From the NCBI GenBank assembly GCA_040901445.1, contig JBBDYQ010000015.1:290144-354143 (forward strand): a stretch of 64,000 bases of DNA, read 5' to 3'. A program made the translations under genes and the position numbers. The notes beneath the pieces were generated by a model. The model saw nothing but the letters and a program-made list of their open reading frames with translations. It was not told the origin of the DNA and did not search any database. Below, one piece after another: positions 9,422-16,612 of the stretch. Position 1 is the stretch's first letter. Each line of letters starts with the position of its first letter. The DNA is from Thermoleophilaceae bacterium. GTDB taxonomy: Bacteria > Actinomycetota > Thermoleophilia > Solirubrobacterales > Thermoleophilaceae.

Positions 9422-9711
9422 CGAAATTTTGGGTAGGCGCGTCCCGCGCGCCGTCGCGGCGGCTTCTGTCAGGCGGCGAGTTCTTCGGACGTTCAAGCGG
9501 CGTCCCCGCTCAACGCCAGCTTGGTCCTGTCCGCTCGCAGCATTCCTTTTCGCACTGGCCAACCTCCCGCCTCGCCCCGCTGTCACCCTAGCCAAAGACC
9601 GGCAGCAGTACGCCACCAACCAACCGATCGGTAGGTTAGGCGGCGGTTATGCGTATGTCAAGGAGGAACTGCCGGCGTGCTCCCTTCGGTCAAGCAGCGG
9701 TTCGTCTGTCG
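9422..9711. other. Intergenic region upstream of the mce operon
   Basis: No convincing gene on either strand. It holds the palindrome described at 9618-9637 and an isolated plus-strand AAGGAGG at 9660-9666. The mce promoter should lie here, but no hexamer pair stands out clearly enough to call. Confidence 0.5.
9618..9637. promoter_or_regulatory. TetR-type palindromic operator upstream of the mce operon
   Basis: The 20-bp AACCAACCGATCGGTAGGTT is a near-perfect palindrome: AACC, any base, ACCGATCGGT, any base, GGTT. Only the two spacer positions fail to pair. Size and symmetry suit a TetR-family dimer pair. It lies about 200 bp before the first yrbE gene, and mce operons are commonly under TetR or FadR/GntR repressors. 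No intact regulator gene flanks it. A strong AAGGAGG at 9660-9666 on the plus strand is followed by a GTG (9675-9677) with only a short reading frame, so a divergent regulator may have been lost. Confidence 0.5.
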
Positions 9712-9893
9712 TCAGCGGCCAGGCTGCCCCGCGCGGCTCGGCTCCAGCCCGGCCACCAGGTCTGTTGAGACCATCGCCGGAATGACGCATGTCACGTCGA
9801 CGCCCGTACCTCGAAGCTCGGCGCGGATCGTCTCGCGGAGGCCGACGACCCCGTACTTCGTAGCCGAATAGTGCGTACCGGGTTCGCTCCGCG
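9712..9893 (-). pseudogene. Short-chain dehydrogenase (SDR) remnant
   Basis: A roughly 58-codon minus-strand stretch reads as the catalytic and following part of a classical SDR: HYSATKYGVVGLRETIRAEL contains the active-site Tyr-x-x-x-Lys, followed by GVDVTCVIPAMVSTDLVAG, the usual next strand and loop. The Rossmann N-terminal half is missing: SDR-like sequence stops within about 10 bases of the left tRNA repeat. The C-terminal end stops early too. This is a gene fragment with both ends lost, probably by the recombination that placed the adjacent repeat. Confidence 0.7.
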
Positions 9894-9945
9894 CCGGCAC
9901 GACTGAAAATCGTGGTGTCGCCGGTTCGATTCCGGCCCTCGCCAT
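9894..9945 (+). repeat. tRNA-Phe 3' fragment, left copy of direct repeat (att-like)
   Basis: 52 bp, identical to 11476-11527. It reads as the 3' part of a tRNA gene: anticodon stem CACGA, loop CTGAAAA (anticodon GAA, Phe), stem TCGTG; short variable region; T arm GCCGG-TTCGATT-CCGGC; acceptor strand CCTCGCC and discriminator A. The matching 5' half (D arm and a GGCGAGG acceptor strand) is absent upstream, so it is not a functional tRNA gene. Tyrosine integrases use such tRNA 3' ends as attachment sites. Confidence 0.8.
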
Positions 9946-9996
9946 TCCGAGAGCGGCCGACCCCGCCGCTCCATCCAGGTACTCGCCACGGCACTC

Positions 9997-10022
9997 GTAT
10001 GCAGGTTGTGAAACATGCATAC
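9997..10022. promoter_or_regulatory. Inverted repeat, likely autoregulatory operator
   Basis: Perfect 7-bp arms GTATGCA (9997-10003) and TGCATAC (10016-10022) separated by 12 bp. They straddle the -35 hexamer of the promoter below, where a bound repressor would block RNA polymerase. The first gene downstream encodes a winged-helix protein, the expected ligand. Confidence 0.55.
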
Positions 10023-10034
10023 AGCGGCTACGCT
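10006..10034 (+). promoter_or_regulatory. Promoter of the regulator/nucleotidyltransferase pair
   Basis: TTGTGA (10006-10011), 17-bp spacer, TACGCT (10029-10034). The GTG start at 10041 is 7 bases after the -10, so the transcript is probably leaderless. Confidence 0.55.
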
Positions 10035-10040
10035 GAGTGC

Positions 10041-10559
10041 GTGCTCAAGGGCCAAGACATCCTGGTTCTCTTGAAGCTGCTCGCCTCCGCCCGGCCCCCG
10101 ACCGTTCGCGGCCTCGCCGAGGAGCTGCGGCTCGATCCCGGCAATGTGCAGCGTGCCCTGACCCGACTCCGCGACTCGGGCCTGGTCCACGGTCGGCGGC
10201 CACAGCCGAACCGAGCCGCAGCAGAGGAGTTCCTAGTGCATGGCCTTCGCTATGTCTTCCCCGCTCGCGAGGGTGGCCCGACACGCGGGATCCCGACCGC
10301 GTGGGCCGCGCCGCCGCTCAGCGAACAGCTTGCCGGGACTCAAGAGCCCCCACCGGTCTGGCCGGATCCGCAGGGCCGCGCCCGCGGCCACTCCGTCGAG
10401 CCGCTTCACCCGAAGGCTCCGGAGGCCGCTCGCCGCGACCCGACGTTCGCCCGATGGCTCGCCCTGCTCGACGCCCTTCGGCTGGGCGATGGTCGCGTCC
10501 GCAAGCTCGCCGCGCAAGAGTTGCGCAACGGTCTGCGGGCGGGAGCATCCGGCGGATGA
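10041..10559 (+). CDS. Winged-helix regulator, antitoxin-like partner
   Basis: 172 residues from GTG 10041. The N-terminal 60 residues form a MarR-like winged helix: ILVLLKLLASARPPTVRGLAEELRLDPGNVQRALTRLRDSGLV. The rest is Pro/Arg-rich without a recognised domain. Its stop overlaps the start of the nucleotidyltransferase (ATGA), a gene order typical of AbiE-type toxin-antitoxin pairs, where the first gene encodes a DNA-binding, autoregulating antitoxin. The palindrome at 9997-10022 fits that role. It is not a clear AbiEi homologue in its C-terminal half, so antitoxin function is inferred from context. Both genes lie between the tRNA-Phe repeats. Confidence 0.65.
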   Translation: MLKGQDILVLLKLLASARPPTVRGLAEELRLDPGNVQRALTRLRDSGLVHGRRPQPNRAAAEEFLVHGLRYVFPAREGGPTRGIPTAWAAPPLSEQLAGTQEPPPVWPDPQGRARGHSVEPLHPKAPEAARRDPTFARWLALLDALRLGDGRVRKLAAQELRNGLRAGASGG

Positions 10560-11251
10560 CGATCGACCTCCTCGAGCGTGCCCACGCCGCGCTCGGCGAG
10601 CTCGTCGACGAGGTGGTCTTTGTCGGTGGGGCCACGATCGCCCTCTGGATCACAGATCCCGCCGCGCCACCGGTGCGGGTGACCGAGGACATCGACGTGA
10701 TCGTCGAGGTCACGAGCCGCAGTGGCTACTACCAGTTCGAGGACCGCCTCCGGAAGGCCGGGTTCCGCGAGGAGCAGCGAGTGATCTGCCGCTGGCTCCA
10801 CCACGACAGCGACCTCATTCTCGACGCGATGCCCGCGGACGCCTCGATCCTCGGCTTCGAGAACCGCTGGCAGCGCGAGTCGCTCCCACACGCCGTCGAC
10901 GTGAAGCTCCCGTCGGGGGCGCGCATTCGAGCGGTCCCGCCGGCCCACCTCCTCGCGACCAAGCTCGAAGCATTCGCCGGGCGCGGTAAAGGCGACACAC
11001 TCGCGAGCCAGGACTTCGCCGACATCGTTGCATTGATTGACGGGCGGGAAGAGCTCGTCGGCGAGGTGCGAACAGCGCCACGAGAACTGGGCGAGTACGT
11101 CGCCGATCAGCTCGGCAAATTGGTGGAGGGCGGGCGCCTCCTGGACGGCGTGTACGCCCAGCTCCGGGCCGACGAGGTCAGTCAGCGCCGGGCGGAGGAG
11201 GTGGTGATGGCCAGGGTGCAGGAACTGATTGCCCGCCGCGCGACCGGGTGA
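10556..11251 (+). CDS. AbiEii-type nucleotidyltransferase (putative toxin)
   Basis: 231 residues, ATG overlapping the preceding stop. Nucleotidyltransferase fold with FVGGATIALW (GG motif, about 22-31) and TEDIDVIVEV (D-x-D metal site, about 44-53). It continues with the family pattern FEDRLRKAGFREE, LDAMPADASILGFENRW, LLATKLEAFAGRGKGD and FADIVALIDGREEL. These match the AbiEii/DUF1814 family, whose members act as type IV or related toxins by adding nucleotides to tRNA or other targets. Target and activity here are unknown. Its coupled partner is the winged-helix protein upstream. Alternative: a non-toxic solitary nucleotidyltransferase. Confidence 0.78.
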   Translation: MTIDLLERAHAALGELVDEVVFVGGATIALWITDPAAPPVRVTEDIDVIVEVTSRSGYYQFEDRLRKAGFREEQRVICRWLHHDSDLILDAMPADASILGFENRWQRESLPHAVDVKLPSGARIRAVPPAHLLATKLEAFAGRGKGDTLASQDFADIVALIDGREELVGEVRTAPRELGEYVADQLGKLVEGGRLLDGVYAQLRADEVSQRRAEEVVMARVQELIARRATG

Positions 11252-11475
11252 ACGCGCGTGGCCGGGTTCCGCTGGTCCTGCGCACTGGCCCTTCTCCCGC
11301 GGATCCCGGGGGATCGGGGCGCGACTGCAGGCGAGCCCGCGCTGTCCGCGTCGGACGCAAACATTCTGCAAACACAACAAGCCGAGACGAGCCGAAAGGA
11401 AGGAACCGCTGCATTTCGCGAAAAGCGTCGATATGCAGGCCTTTCTCCAGATCCACCGAGCCACCGCGAAGTGCT
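11252..11475. other. Gene-free stretch inside the tRNA-flanked island
   Basis: No supported gene on either strand; it includes an A-rich patch at about 11360-11430 that is less GC-rich than its surroundings, consistent with foreign or decayed DNA. No integrase fragment was recognised. Confidence 0.5.
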
Positions 11476-11527
11476 CCGGCACGACTGAAAATCGTGGTGT
11501 CGCCGGTTCGATTCCGGCCCTCGCCAT
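11476..11527 (+). repeat. tRNA-Phe 3' fragment, right copy of direct repeat (att-like)
   Basis: Identical over 52 bp to 9894-9945 and in the same orientation, with the GAA anticodon loop, T arm and 3' acceptor strand but no 5' tRNA half before it. The two copies bound a 1.58-kb segment carrying the regulator/nucleotidyltransferase pair. Confidence 0.8.
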
Positions 11528-11558
11528 CCACCCCATCTCACCCGCTTGGGCAGAAGCG

Positions 11559-12230
11559 TTACGGCCCGGAGGGCAGCGATGCCGCCCGCTGGGCGGACCT
11601 CCGCGCGCGCAGCAGCTCGAACGCGATCGGCAGCACCGAGATGAGGACGATCGTGAGGATGATGACCTCGATGTTGGCCTTCACGAAGTCGATCTGGCCG
11701 AGGAAGTAGCCGAGCGCGGTGACGCCCACGCCCCAGGCCACGCCGCCGATCACGTTGTAGGTGACGAACGTGCGGTAGTCCATGCGCGAGACGCCGGCCA
11801 TGACCGGCGCGAACGTGCGCACGATCGGCACGAAGCGGGCGATGATGATCGTCCGGCCGCCGTAGCGCTCGAAGAAGGCGTGCGACTTCTCGACGTACTC
11901 CTGGCGGAAGAAGCGGCTGTCCGGCCGGGCGAAGACGGCAGGCCCCGCCTTGCGGCCGATGACGTAGCCCACCTGGTCGCCGGCGATGGCCGCGATCGGC
12001 ACCGTGAGCAGCAGGATCCAGATGTCGGGCAGCGTGTCGTTGGCGGACAGCAGCCCTGCCGTGAACAGCAGCGAGTCGCCCGGCAGGAAGAAGCCCACGA
12101 GCAGCCCCGACTCGGCGAACACGATCGCGAGCACGCCCAGCGTCCCGAAGGTCTCGATGAGGACCTCGGGGTCGAGCCAGTCCGGGCCGAGCGCGACCGG
12201 CGGGCCAAAGAGCGCGGAGACGACGTCCAT
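11559..12230 (-). CDS. DedA family membrane protein
   Basis: 223 residues with four to five hydrophobic helices. Family motifs: FAESGLLVGFFLPGDSLLF (about 38-56), GDQVGYVIGRKAG, FFERYGGRTIIIARFVPIVRTFAPVMAGVSRMDY (the conserved Arg/Pro reentrant region) and a terminal helical hairpin. DedA proteins are proton-coupled flippases; several recycle undecaprenyl phosphate or move phospholipids. A role in lipid-carrier recycling would suit the neighbouring glycan genes, but that is inference. Confidence 0.88.
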   Translation of the reverse strand: MDVVSALFGPPVALGPDWLDPEVLIETFGTLGVLAIVFAESGLLVGFFLPGDSLLFTAGLLSANDTLPDIWILLLTVPIAAIAGDQVGYVIGRKAGPAVFARPDSRFFRQEYVEKSHAFFERYGGRTIIIARFVPIVRTFAPVMAGVSRMDYRTFVTYNVIGGVAWGVGVTALGYFLGQIDFVKANIEVIILTIVLISVLPIAFELLRARRSAQRAASLPSGP

Positions 12231-12258
12231 GAGCGCTTCGAGGGTAGCGGCCGCGTGC

Positions 12259-13191
12259 TCAGTGCGGCCGGGCGATGACCGCCATCCGGTCCCGGAAGTC
12301 GGGCGCCCAGATGCGGTCGGCCATCCGGGCGGCCTCCGCCGTACGCACGAGCGCCCGCGCCACGGGCTCGGAGTAGCCGCCGATGCGCTCGAGGTAGTAG
12401 CGGACCGTGAACGCCTTGGGCGCGGTGCCCATCTCCAGCACCTCCCAGCCGTGGCGCTCGAGCAGCAGCGCGATGCTGTCGCGGGTGAAGTACTGGACGT
12501 GGGTTGGGATGACCGACCACCAGCGCCGCCCCATGGTCCGCGCGAGCCGGCTGCCGGCGTCCGGAAGCGCCATGCGCAGCACGCCGGCCGGAGCGAGCAG
12601 GGTGGCGATCCGGTCGAGTGCCGCGCCGGGGTCGGGCAGGTGCTCGATCACGTCCCCGAGCACCACGGCGTCGAACGCGCCCGCGGGCAGCGCGGCCTCG
12701 AACAGGCCCTCCGTGAGCACCTCCAGGCCGAGCCGCTCGCGCGCGTAGCCGGACGCGAACTCGCTGGGCTCGATGCCCGTCGCCGCCCAGCCGCGCGTCT
12801 CGGCCTCGGCCAGCAGGAAGCCCACCCAGCAGCCCAGGTCGAGGATGGCGCCGGGCCCGGCGTGGCGCTCGATGGCGGCCAGGGCCTCGCGGGCGGTGGC
12901 CCGCTGCCCCGCCTCCTCCTCGACGTAGTCGTGGGACTCGGCCTCGGAATAGGCCTCCGCGAGCTCCGCCTCGCCGGGGAACCGGGCCAGCTGCATGTGG
13001 CCGCAGGCGCTGCAGCGGACGATGTCTGCGAGGGCGGTGCCGAACCGGTCGGTGGTGGGGATCAGCCCGTCGCCGCCGGCGTCTCCGGCCACGCGCAGGT
13101 GCGACTCCAGCACCGAGGCGCCGCAGACGATGCAGTGCCCGGCGGCGGTCGCCTGGCCGGCGCCCGCGCCGGCTTGGGCCGTGCCGGCCAT
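12259..13191 (-). CDS. SAM-dependent methyltransferase with zinc-ribbon N-terminus
   Basis: 310 residues from ATG 13191, preceded by GGAGGT at 4 bases spacing. The N-terminus has two Cys pairs (CIVCGAS and CSACGHMQLARFP), a zinc-ribbon seen in sugar C-methyltransferases and related enzymes. The Rossmann core follows with ILDLGCWVGFLLAEAE (SAM motif I, about 135-150) and VVLGDVIEHLPDP. It is divergent from the glycosyltransferase at 13289 and is probably a glycan- or lipid-modifying methyltransferase. Substrate unknown. Confidence 0.8.
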   Translation of the reverse strand: MAGTAQAGAGAGQATAAGHCIVCGASVLESHLRVAGDAGGDGLIPTTDRFGTALADIVRCSACGHMQLARFPGEAELAEAYSEAESHDYVEEEAGQRATAREALAAIERHAGPGAILDLGCWVGFLLAEAETRGWAATGIEPSEFASGYARERLGLEVLTEGLFEAALPAGAFDAVVLGDVIEHLPDPGAALDRIATLLAPAGVLRMALPDAGSRLARTMGRRWWSVIPTHVQYFTRDSIALLLERHGWEVLEMGTAPKAFTVRYYLERIGGYSEPVARALVRTAEAARMADRIWAPDFRDRMAVIARPH

Positions 13192-13288
13192 TCCCACCTC
13201 CAGTGCTGTGCCGGGCCGGTTCCCCACCGGCCGTTGGATCCATTCGAGCGTACCTGACCTCCCGGGAGCGGGGGTACACTGGCCGTCC

Positions 13289-14266
13289 GTGGAGCGAACG
13301 CTCTCCCTGCTCAGCGTCGTTGCGCCGGTGCTCGACGAGGAGGGCATCGTCGAGCACTTCTACGCGCGTGTCGTGGATGCCCTCGTCGGTGTCCCGTTCG
13401 AGCTGGTGATCGTCGACGACGGCTCTACCGACGGCACGCCGCAGCTGCTGGATGGGTTGGCGTCGACGGATCCGCGGGTGAAGGTGGTCACGCTGTCGCG
13501 CAACTTCGGCCATCAGGCGGCGATCACCGCGGGGCTGGATCACGCGTCGGGGGATGCGGTGGTGATGATCGACGCCGATCTCCAGGACCCGCCCGAGTTG
13601 ATCGGCGAGATGCTCGAGCATTGGCGGCGCGGCTCGGACGTGGTCTATGCGGTGCGTGAGCAGCGCGCGGGCGAGACCAGGTTCAAGCTGGCCACGGCCA
13701 GTCTCTTCTATCGCCTGTTCGCGCGCGTGACGCGGATGGACCTGCGTCAGAACTCGGGCGACTACCGGCTCTTCGATCGCCGCGCGCTGGACGTGTTGTT
13801 GGCGATGCGTGAGCGCAGCCGCTTCCTGCGCGGGATGAGCGTCTGGGTCGGTTTCACCCAGACCGCGGTGGCGTATCAGCGCGACGCGCGCTACGCCGGC
13901 GAGACCAAGTACACGCTCGCCAAGATGCTGCGCTTCTCCCTCGACGCGGTGTCGTCGTTCTCCCACGCGCCGCTGCAGGCCGCCACGCTGCTCGGCTTCG
14001 TGTTCAGCTTCGTCGCCTTCCTCGGCATCCCGATCGCGCTTCTGGCCAAGGCCGCCGACCTCTACGTCCCCGGCGTCACCTCACTGCTGATCGTGGTGCT
14101 GATGTTGGGGGGGATCCAGCTGATCACCGTCGGCATCATCGGCGAGTACGTCGGGCGCATCTACGACGAGGTCAAGGACCGCCCGCTCTACATCGTGCGC
14201 GACCGCCGCAACGTGGAGAGCCCCTCCGAGGAACCAAGCGCCGGCGAGGGCATCCCTGCCCGCTAG
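13289..14266 (+). CDS. GT2 family polyprenyl-phosphate glycosyltransferase
   Basis: 325 residues. DPM1/ArnC-type: ELVIVDDGSTDGTPQLL, VTLSRNFGHQAAITAGLDHA, MIDADLQDPPELI (DxD metal site), FLRGMSVWVGF, then two C-terminal membrane helices (about 240-300) and the GEYVGRIYDEVKDRP signature. Such enzymes load a sugar onto undecaprenyl phosphate. GTG 13289 lies 8 bases after TACACT (13275-13280), suggesting a leaderless transcript, with a CTCCCGGGAG palindrome (13259-13268) in the promoter. First gene of an operon with the flippase-like, FAD and methyltransferase genes that follow. Confidence 0.9.
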   Translation: MERTLSLLSVVAPVLDEEGIVEHFYARVVDALVGVPFELVIVDDGSTDGTPQLLDGLASTDPRVKVVTLSRNFGHQAAITAGLDHASGDAVVMIDADLQDPPELIGEMLEHWRRGSDVVYAVREQRAGETRFKLATASLFYRLFARVTRMDLRQNSGDYRLFDRRALDVLLAMRERSRFLRGMSVWVGFTQTAVAYQRDARYAGETKYTLAKMLRFSLDAVSSFSHAPLQAATLLGFVFSFVAFLGIPIALLAKAADLYVPGVTSLLIVVLMLGGIQLITVGIIGEYVGRIYDEVKDRPLYIVRDRRNVESPSEEPSAGEGIPAR

Positions 14267-14312
14267 CGCCCGTTCCCTCCGAGCGGTCGGCCTCGCCGTC
14301 TCGCTCGTCTCC

Positions 14313-15218
14313 GTGGCCGCCGTGGTGTGGTGGGCGCTGAACCAGGACGCCCCCAGGCTCCCGGACGAGCGCGGCGAGCTGCTGGCGCTGCTCGCCGCCC
14401 TGGGCGCGTACGCGATCGGCACGGCGCTGCGAGGCGAGCGCTGGCGCGTGCTCCTGCGCCGCAGCGACATCGACGCCTCGCGCGCCGACTGCCAGGGGCT
14501 CAACCTCGTGGGCTACATGGGCAACAACGTGCTGCCGGCGCGCGGCGGCGACGTGATCCGCGTCTCCCTGCTCGTGCCGCGCGTGCGCGGGCGCGCGCGA
14601 GGGGTGATCGGCACGCTCGTGGCCGAGCGGGTGCTGGACGCCGCCCTCCTGCTCGCCCTGTTCGCGCTGCTGGGCTACGTGCTGCTCGACGGCGTGGGCG
14701 CGCCGGGCGGCGCACGCGTGGCCATCGTCGCCGGCGCCGCGATCGCGCTGGTGGCCCTGGTGGCCGGCGGCCTGGCGCTCGCCCAGCGCCACGAGTGGGG
14801 CCGCCGCGTGCGCGCATTCATCCAGCCGATGACCAGCGCCACGCGCGACCTGCGCGGCCGTCACGGCGCCCGCATGGCCGCCGTCACGGTCGTGATCTGG
14901 GTGTTCGAGGCGGGCACCTGGTACTTCACCGGGCTGGCCGCCGGGCTGGAGATCGTGGCGGTGGAGGCGCTCTACCTGGTGGCGCTCTGCAGCGTGTTCG
15001 TGCTCATCCCGTCCGGCCCGGGCTACGCGGGCACGCTCGACGCCGCCGTGCTGTTCGGCGTCAAGGCCATCGGCGGCACCGGCGCCGAGGCCGTCTCCTA
15101 CCTCCTGCTGCTGCGCTTCGTGCTGCTCGTGCCCATCACGCTGGCGGGACTGATCGTGCTGGTGACCCGCTACGGCGGCTGGCACGGCCGCCGCGCCCCT
15201 CTGGAGAGCGGAGCGTGA
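14313..15218 (+). CDS. Flippase-like integral membrane protein (LPG-synthase TM family)
   Basis: 301 residues from GTG 14313. Multiple membrane helices with family segments GLNLVGYMGNNVLPARGGDVIRVSLL, GTLVAERVLDAALLLALFALLGY and LIPSGPGYAGTLDAAVLFGV. The family (UPF0104, 'lysylphosphatidylglycerol synthase TM region') includes putative lipid flippases beside polyprenyl glycosyltransferases. The frame is open upstream, and hydrophobic residues encoded at 14268-14312 look like the missing half of helix 1. The true start may therefore be an unusual codon such as CTG 14256, inside the tail of the preceding gene. The stop overlaps the next start (GTGA). Confidence 0.75.
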   Translation: MAAVVWWALNQDAPRLPDERGELLALLAALGAYAIGTALRGERWRVLLRRSDIDASRADCQGLNLVGYMGNNVLPARGGDVIRVSLLVPRVRGRARGVIGTLVAERVLDAALLLALFALLGYVLLDGVGAPGGARVAIVAGAAIALVALVAGGLALAQRHEWGRRVRAFIQPMTSATRDLRGRHGARMAAVTVVIWVFEAGTWYFTGLAAGLEIVAVEALYLVALCSVFVLIPSGPGYAGTLDAAVLFGVKAIGGTGAEAVSYLLLLRFVLLVPITLAGLIVLVTRYGGWHGRRAPLESGA

Positions 15219-16612
15219 GGGTCGCCGTCATCGGCGCCGGAGTGGCCGGGCTCGTGGCGGCGCACCGCCTGGGCCAGGAGGGGCACCGCTGCGACGTGTA
15301 CGAGCGCTGGCCGGGCCTCGGCGGCCAGGCGGCCACCCTCGACGTGGGCGGCGGCCACCTGCTCGAGCGCTACTACCACCACCTGTTCACGAGCGACCGC
15401 CACATCGCCGCGCTCTACGACGAGCTGGGCATGCCGGACGAGCTCGAGTGGCGGCCGTCGTCGATGGCCTTCTTCATCGACGGCAAAAGCCGCCCGTTCA
15501 CCACCCCGCTCGACCTGCTGCGCTTCTCGCCGCTGAGCGTGCGCTCACGCCTGCGCATGGGGCTCGCGGTGGTGAAGCTGCAGCGCGGGGCCCACGAGGT
15601 CGGCCCGTTCGAGAGCGAGACCGCGAGGGCCTGGATCCGGCGCGAGATGGGCGACGAGGCCTACGCGAAGGTCTGGGGCCCGCTGCTGCGCGGCAAGTTC
15701 GGCGACCGCGCCGACGACATCTCCATGGCGTGGCTGTGGGGCAAGCTCACGCTGCGCCGCCAGCTCGAGGGCAAGGAGGCGCGCAAGGAGCTGCTCGGCT
15801 ACCCGGGGCGCAGCTGGGAGAAGCTGTTCGAGCGCCTGCGCGACTCGATCGAGGCCGGCGGCGGGCGCGTGCTCATCGACCGCCCGGCCAAGGCCATCGC
15901 CCGCGACGGCGACGGCTTCCTGGTTGCCCCCGCCGCCGCCGACTCGTTCCGCCGCGGCCACCACCCCGCGGACTTCGAGGCCGCCGGCGATCCCGAGCGC
16001 TACGACGCCGTGCTCGCCACCGTGCCCTCCGACGTCTTCCTCGGCCTGCTCGACCCCGCGCTGGCCGCCGAGATCGGGAGCGGCTACCTCGACCGCGTGG
16101 CCTCGGTGGAGTACCACACGGCGCTGTGCCTGCTGATGGAGATCGACAGGCGCTTCAGCCCCTTCTACTGGACGAACATCGCCGACCCCGAGCTGCCGTT
16201 CGTCGGGCTGATCGAGCACACCAACTTCATCGAGCCCGAGCGCTACGGCGGCCGCCGCTTCCTCTACGTGGCCAACTACCTCGCGCCGGGCGACCCACTG
16301 CTCTCGCTCGACCCCGACGAGCTGATCGCGGCCTACGAGCCGGGGTTGCGCAAGGTCAACCCGGAGTTCTCGCGCGGGTGGGTGCGCGAGCGCTGGATGT
16401 TCCGCGAGCCCGCCGCCCAGCCGATCGTCACCGTGGGCTACCACGAGCGCATCCCGCCGCTCGACACAGGCGTGCCGGGGCTCCTGCTCGCCAACACCAC
16501 CCAGATCTATCCCGAGGACCGCGGCACCAACTACAGCGTGCGGCTGGGCGACGACGCGGCACGGGCGCTGCTGTCGCAGAGCCTTTCGCCGCTGGTACGG
16601 TTCCGCGGGTGA
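15215..16612 (+). CDS. FAD-dependent amine-oxidase-like oxidoreductase
   Basis: 465 residues. N-terminal dinucleotide-binding motif RVAVIGAGVAGLVAAHRLGQ, an Asp/Glu-Arg turn (YERWPGLGGQAATL), and C-terminal GVPGLLLANTTQIYPEDRGTNYSVRLGDDAA, the second FAD-contact region of protoporphyrinogen oxidase/phytoene desaturase-like enzymes. Start GTG overlaps the stop before it. Positioned between a flippase-like protein and a methyltransferase, it probably oxidises or isomerises a lipid or sugar intermediate. UDP-galactopyranose-mutase-like activity is possible but not shown. Confidence 0.78.
   Translation: MRVAVIGAGVAGLVAAHRLGQEGHRCDVYERWPGLGGQAATLDVGGGHLLERYYHHLFTSDRHIAALYDELGMPDELEWRPSSMAFFIDGKSRPFTTPLDLLRFSPLSVRSRLRMGLAVVKLQRGAHEVGPFESETARAWIRREMGDEAYAKVWGPLLRGKFGDRADDISMAWLWGKLTLRRQLEGKEARKELLGYPGRSWEKLFERLRDSIEAGGGRVLIDRPAKAIARDGDGFLVAPAAADSFRRGHHPADFEAAGDPERYDAVLATVPSDVFLGLLDPALAAEIGSGYLDRVASVEYHTALCLLMEIDRRFSPFYWTNIADPELPFVGLIEHTNFIEPERYGGRRFLYVANYLAPGDPLLSLDPDELIAAYEPGLRKVNPEFSRGWVRERWMFREPAAQPIVTVGYHERIPPLDTGVPGLLLANTTQIYPEDRGTNYSVRLGDDAARALLSQSLSPLVRFRG

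Noticed and set aside
9894..9945. Functional tRNA-Phe gene
   Set aside because: Only anticodon arm to acceptor 3' strand is present. No D arm or complementary GGCGAGG acceptor strand lies at the required distance upstream of either copy.
9792..10190. Minus-strand short frames reading MARAGIEPATPRF and RNRTGDTTIFSRAG
   Set aside because: These are translations across the antisense of the tRNA-Phe fragment, a well-known annotation artefact; they recur at both repeats.
14313..14313. Frameshift between the GT2 and flippase-like genes
   Set aside because: The missing first-helix residues are encoded in frame just upstream, so the likelier explanation is an unusual start codon rather than a broken gene.
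14327..15214. N-terminal extension of the FAD oxidoreductase frame
   Set aside because: The frame is open, but the sequence is an Arg/Ala-rich shadow of the flippase-like gene. The real start is the GTG at 15215 with the GxGxxG motif immediately after.
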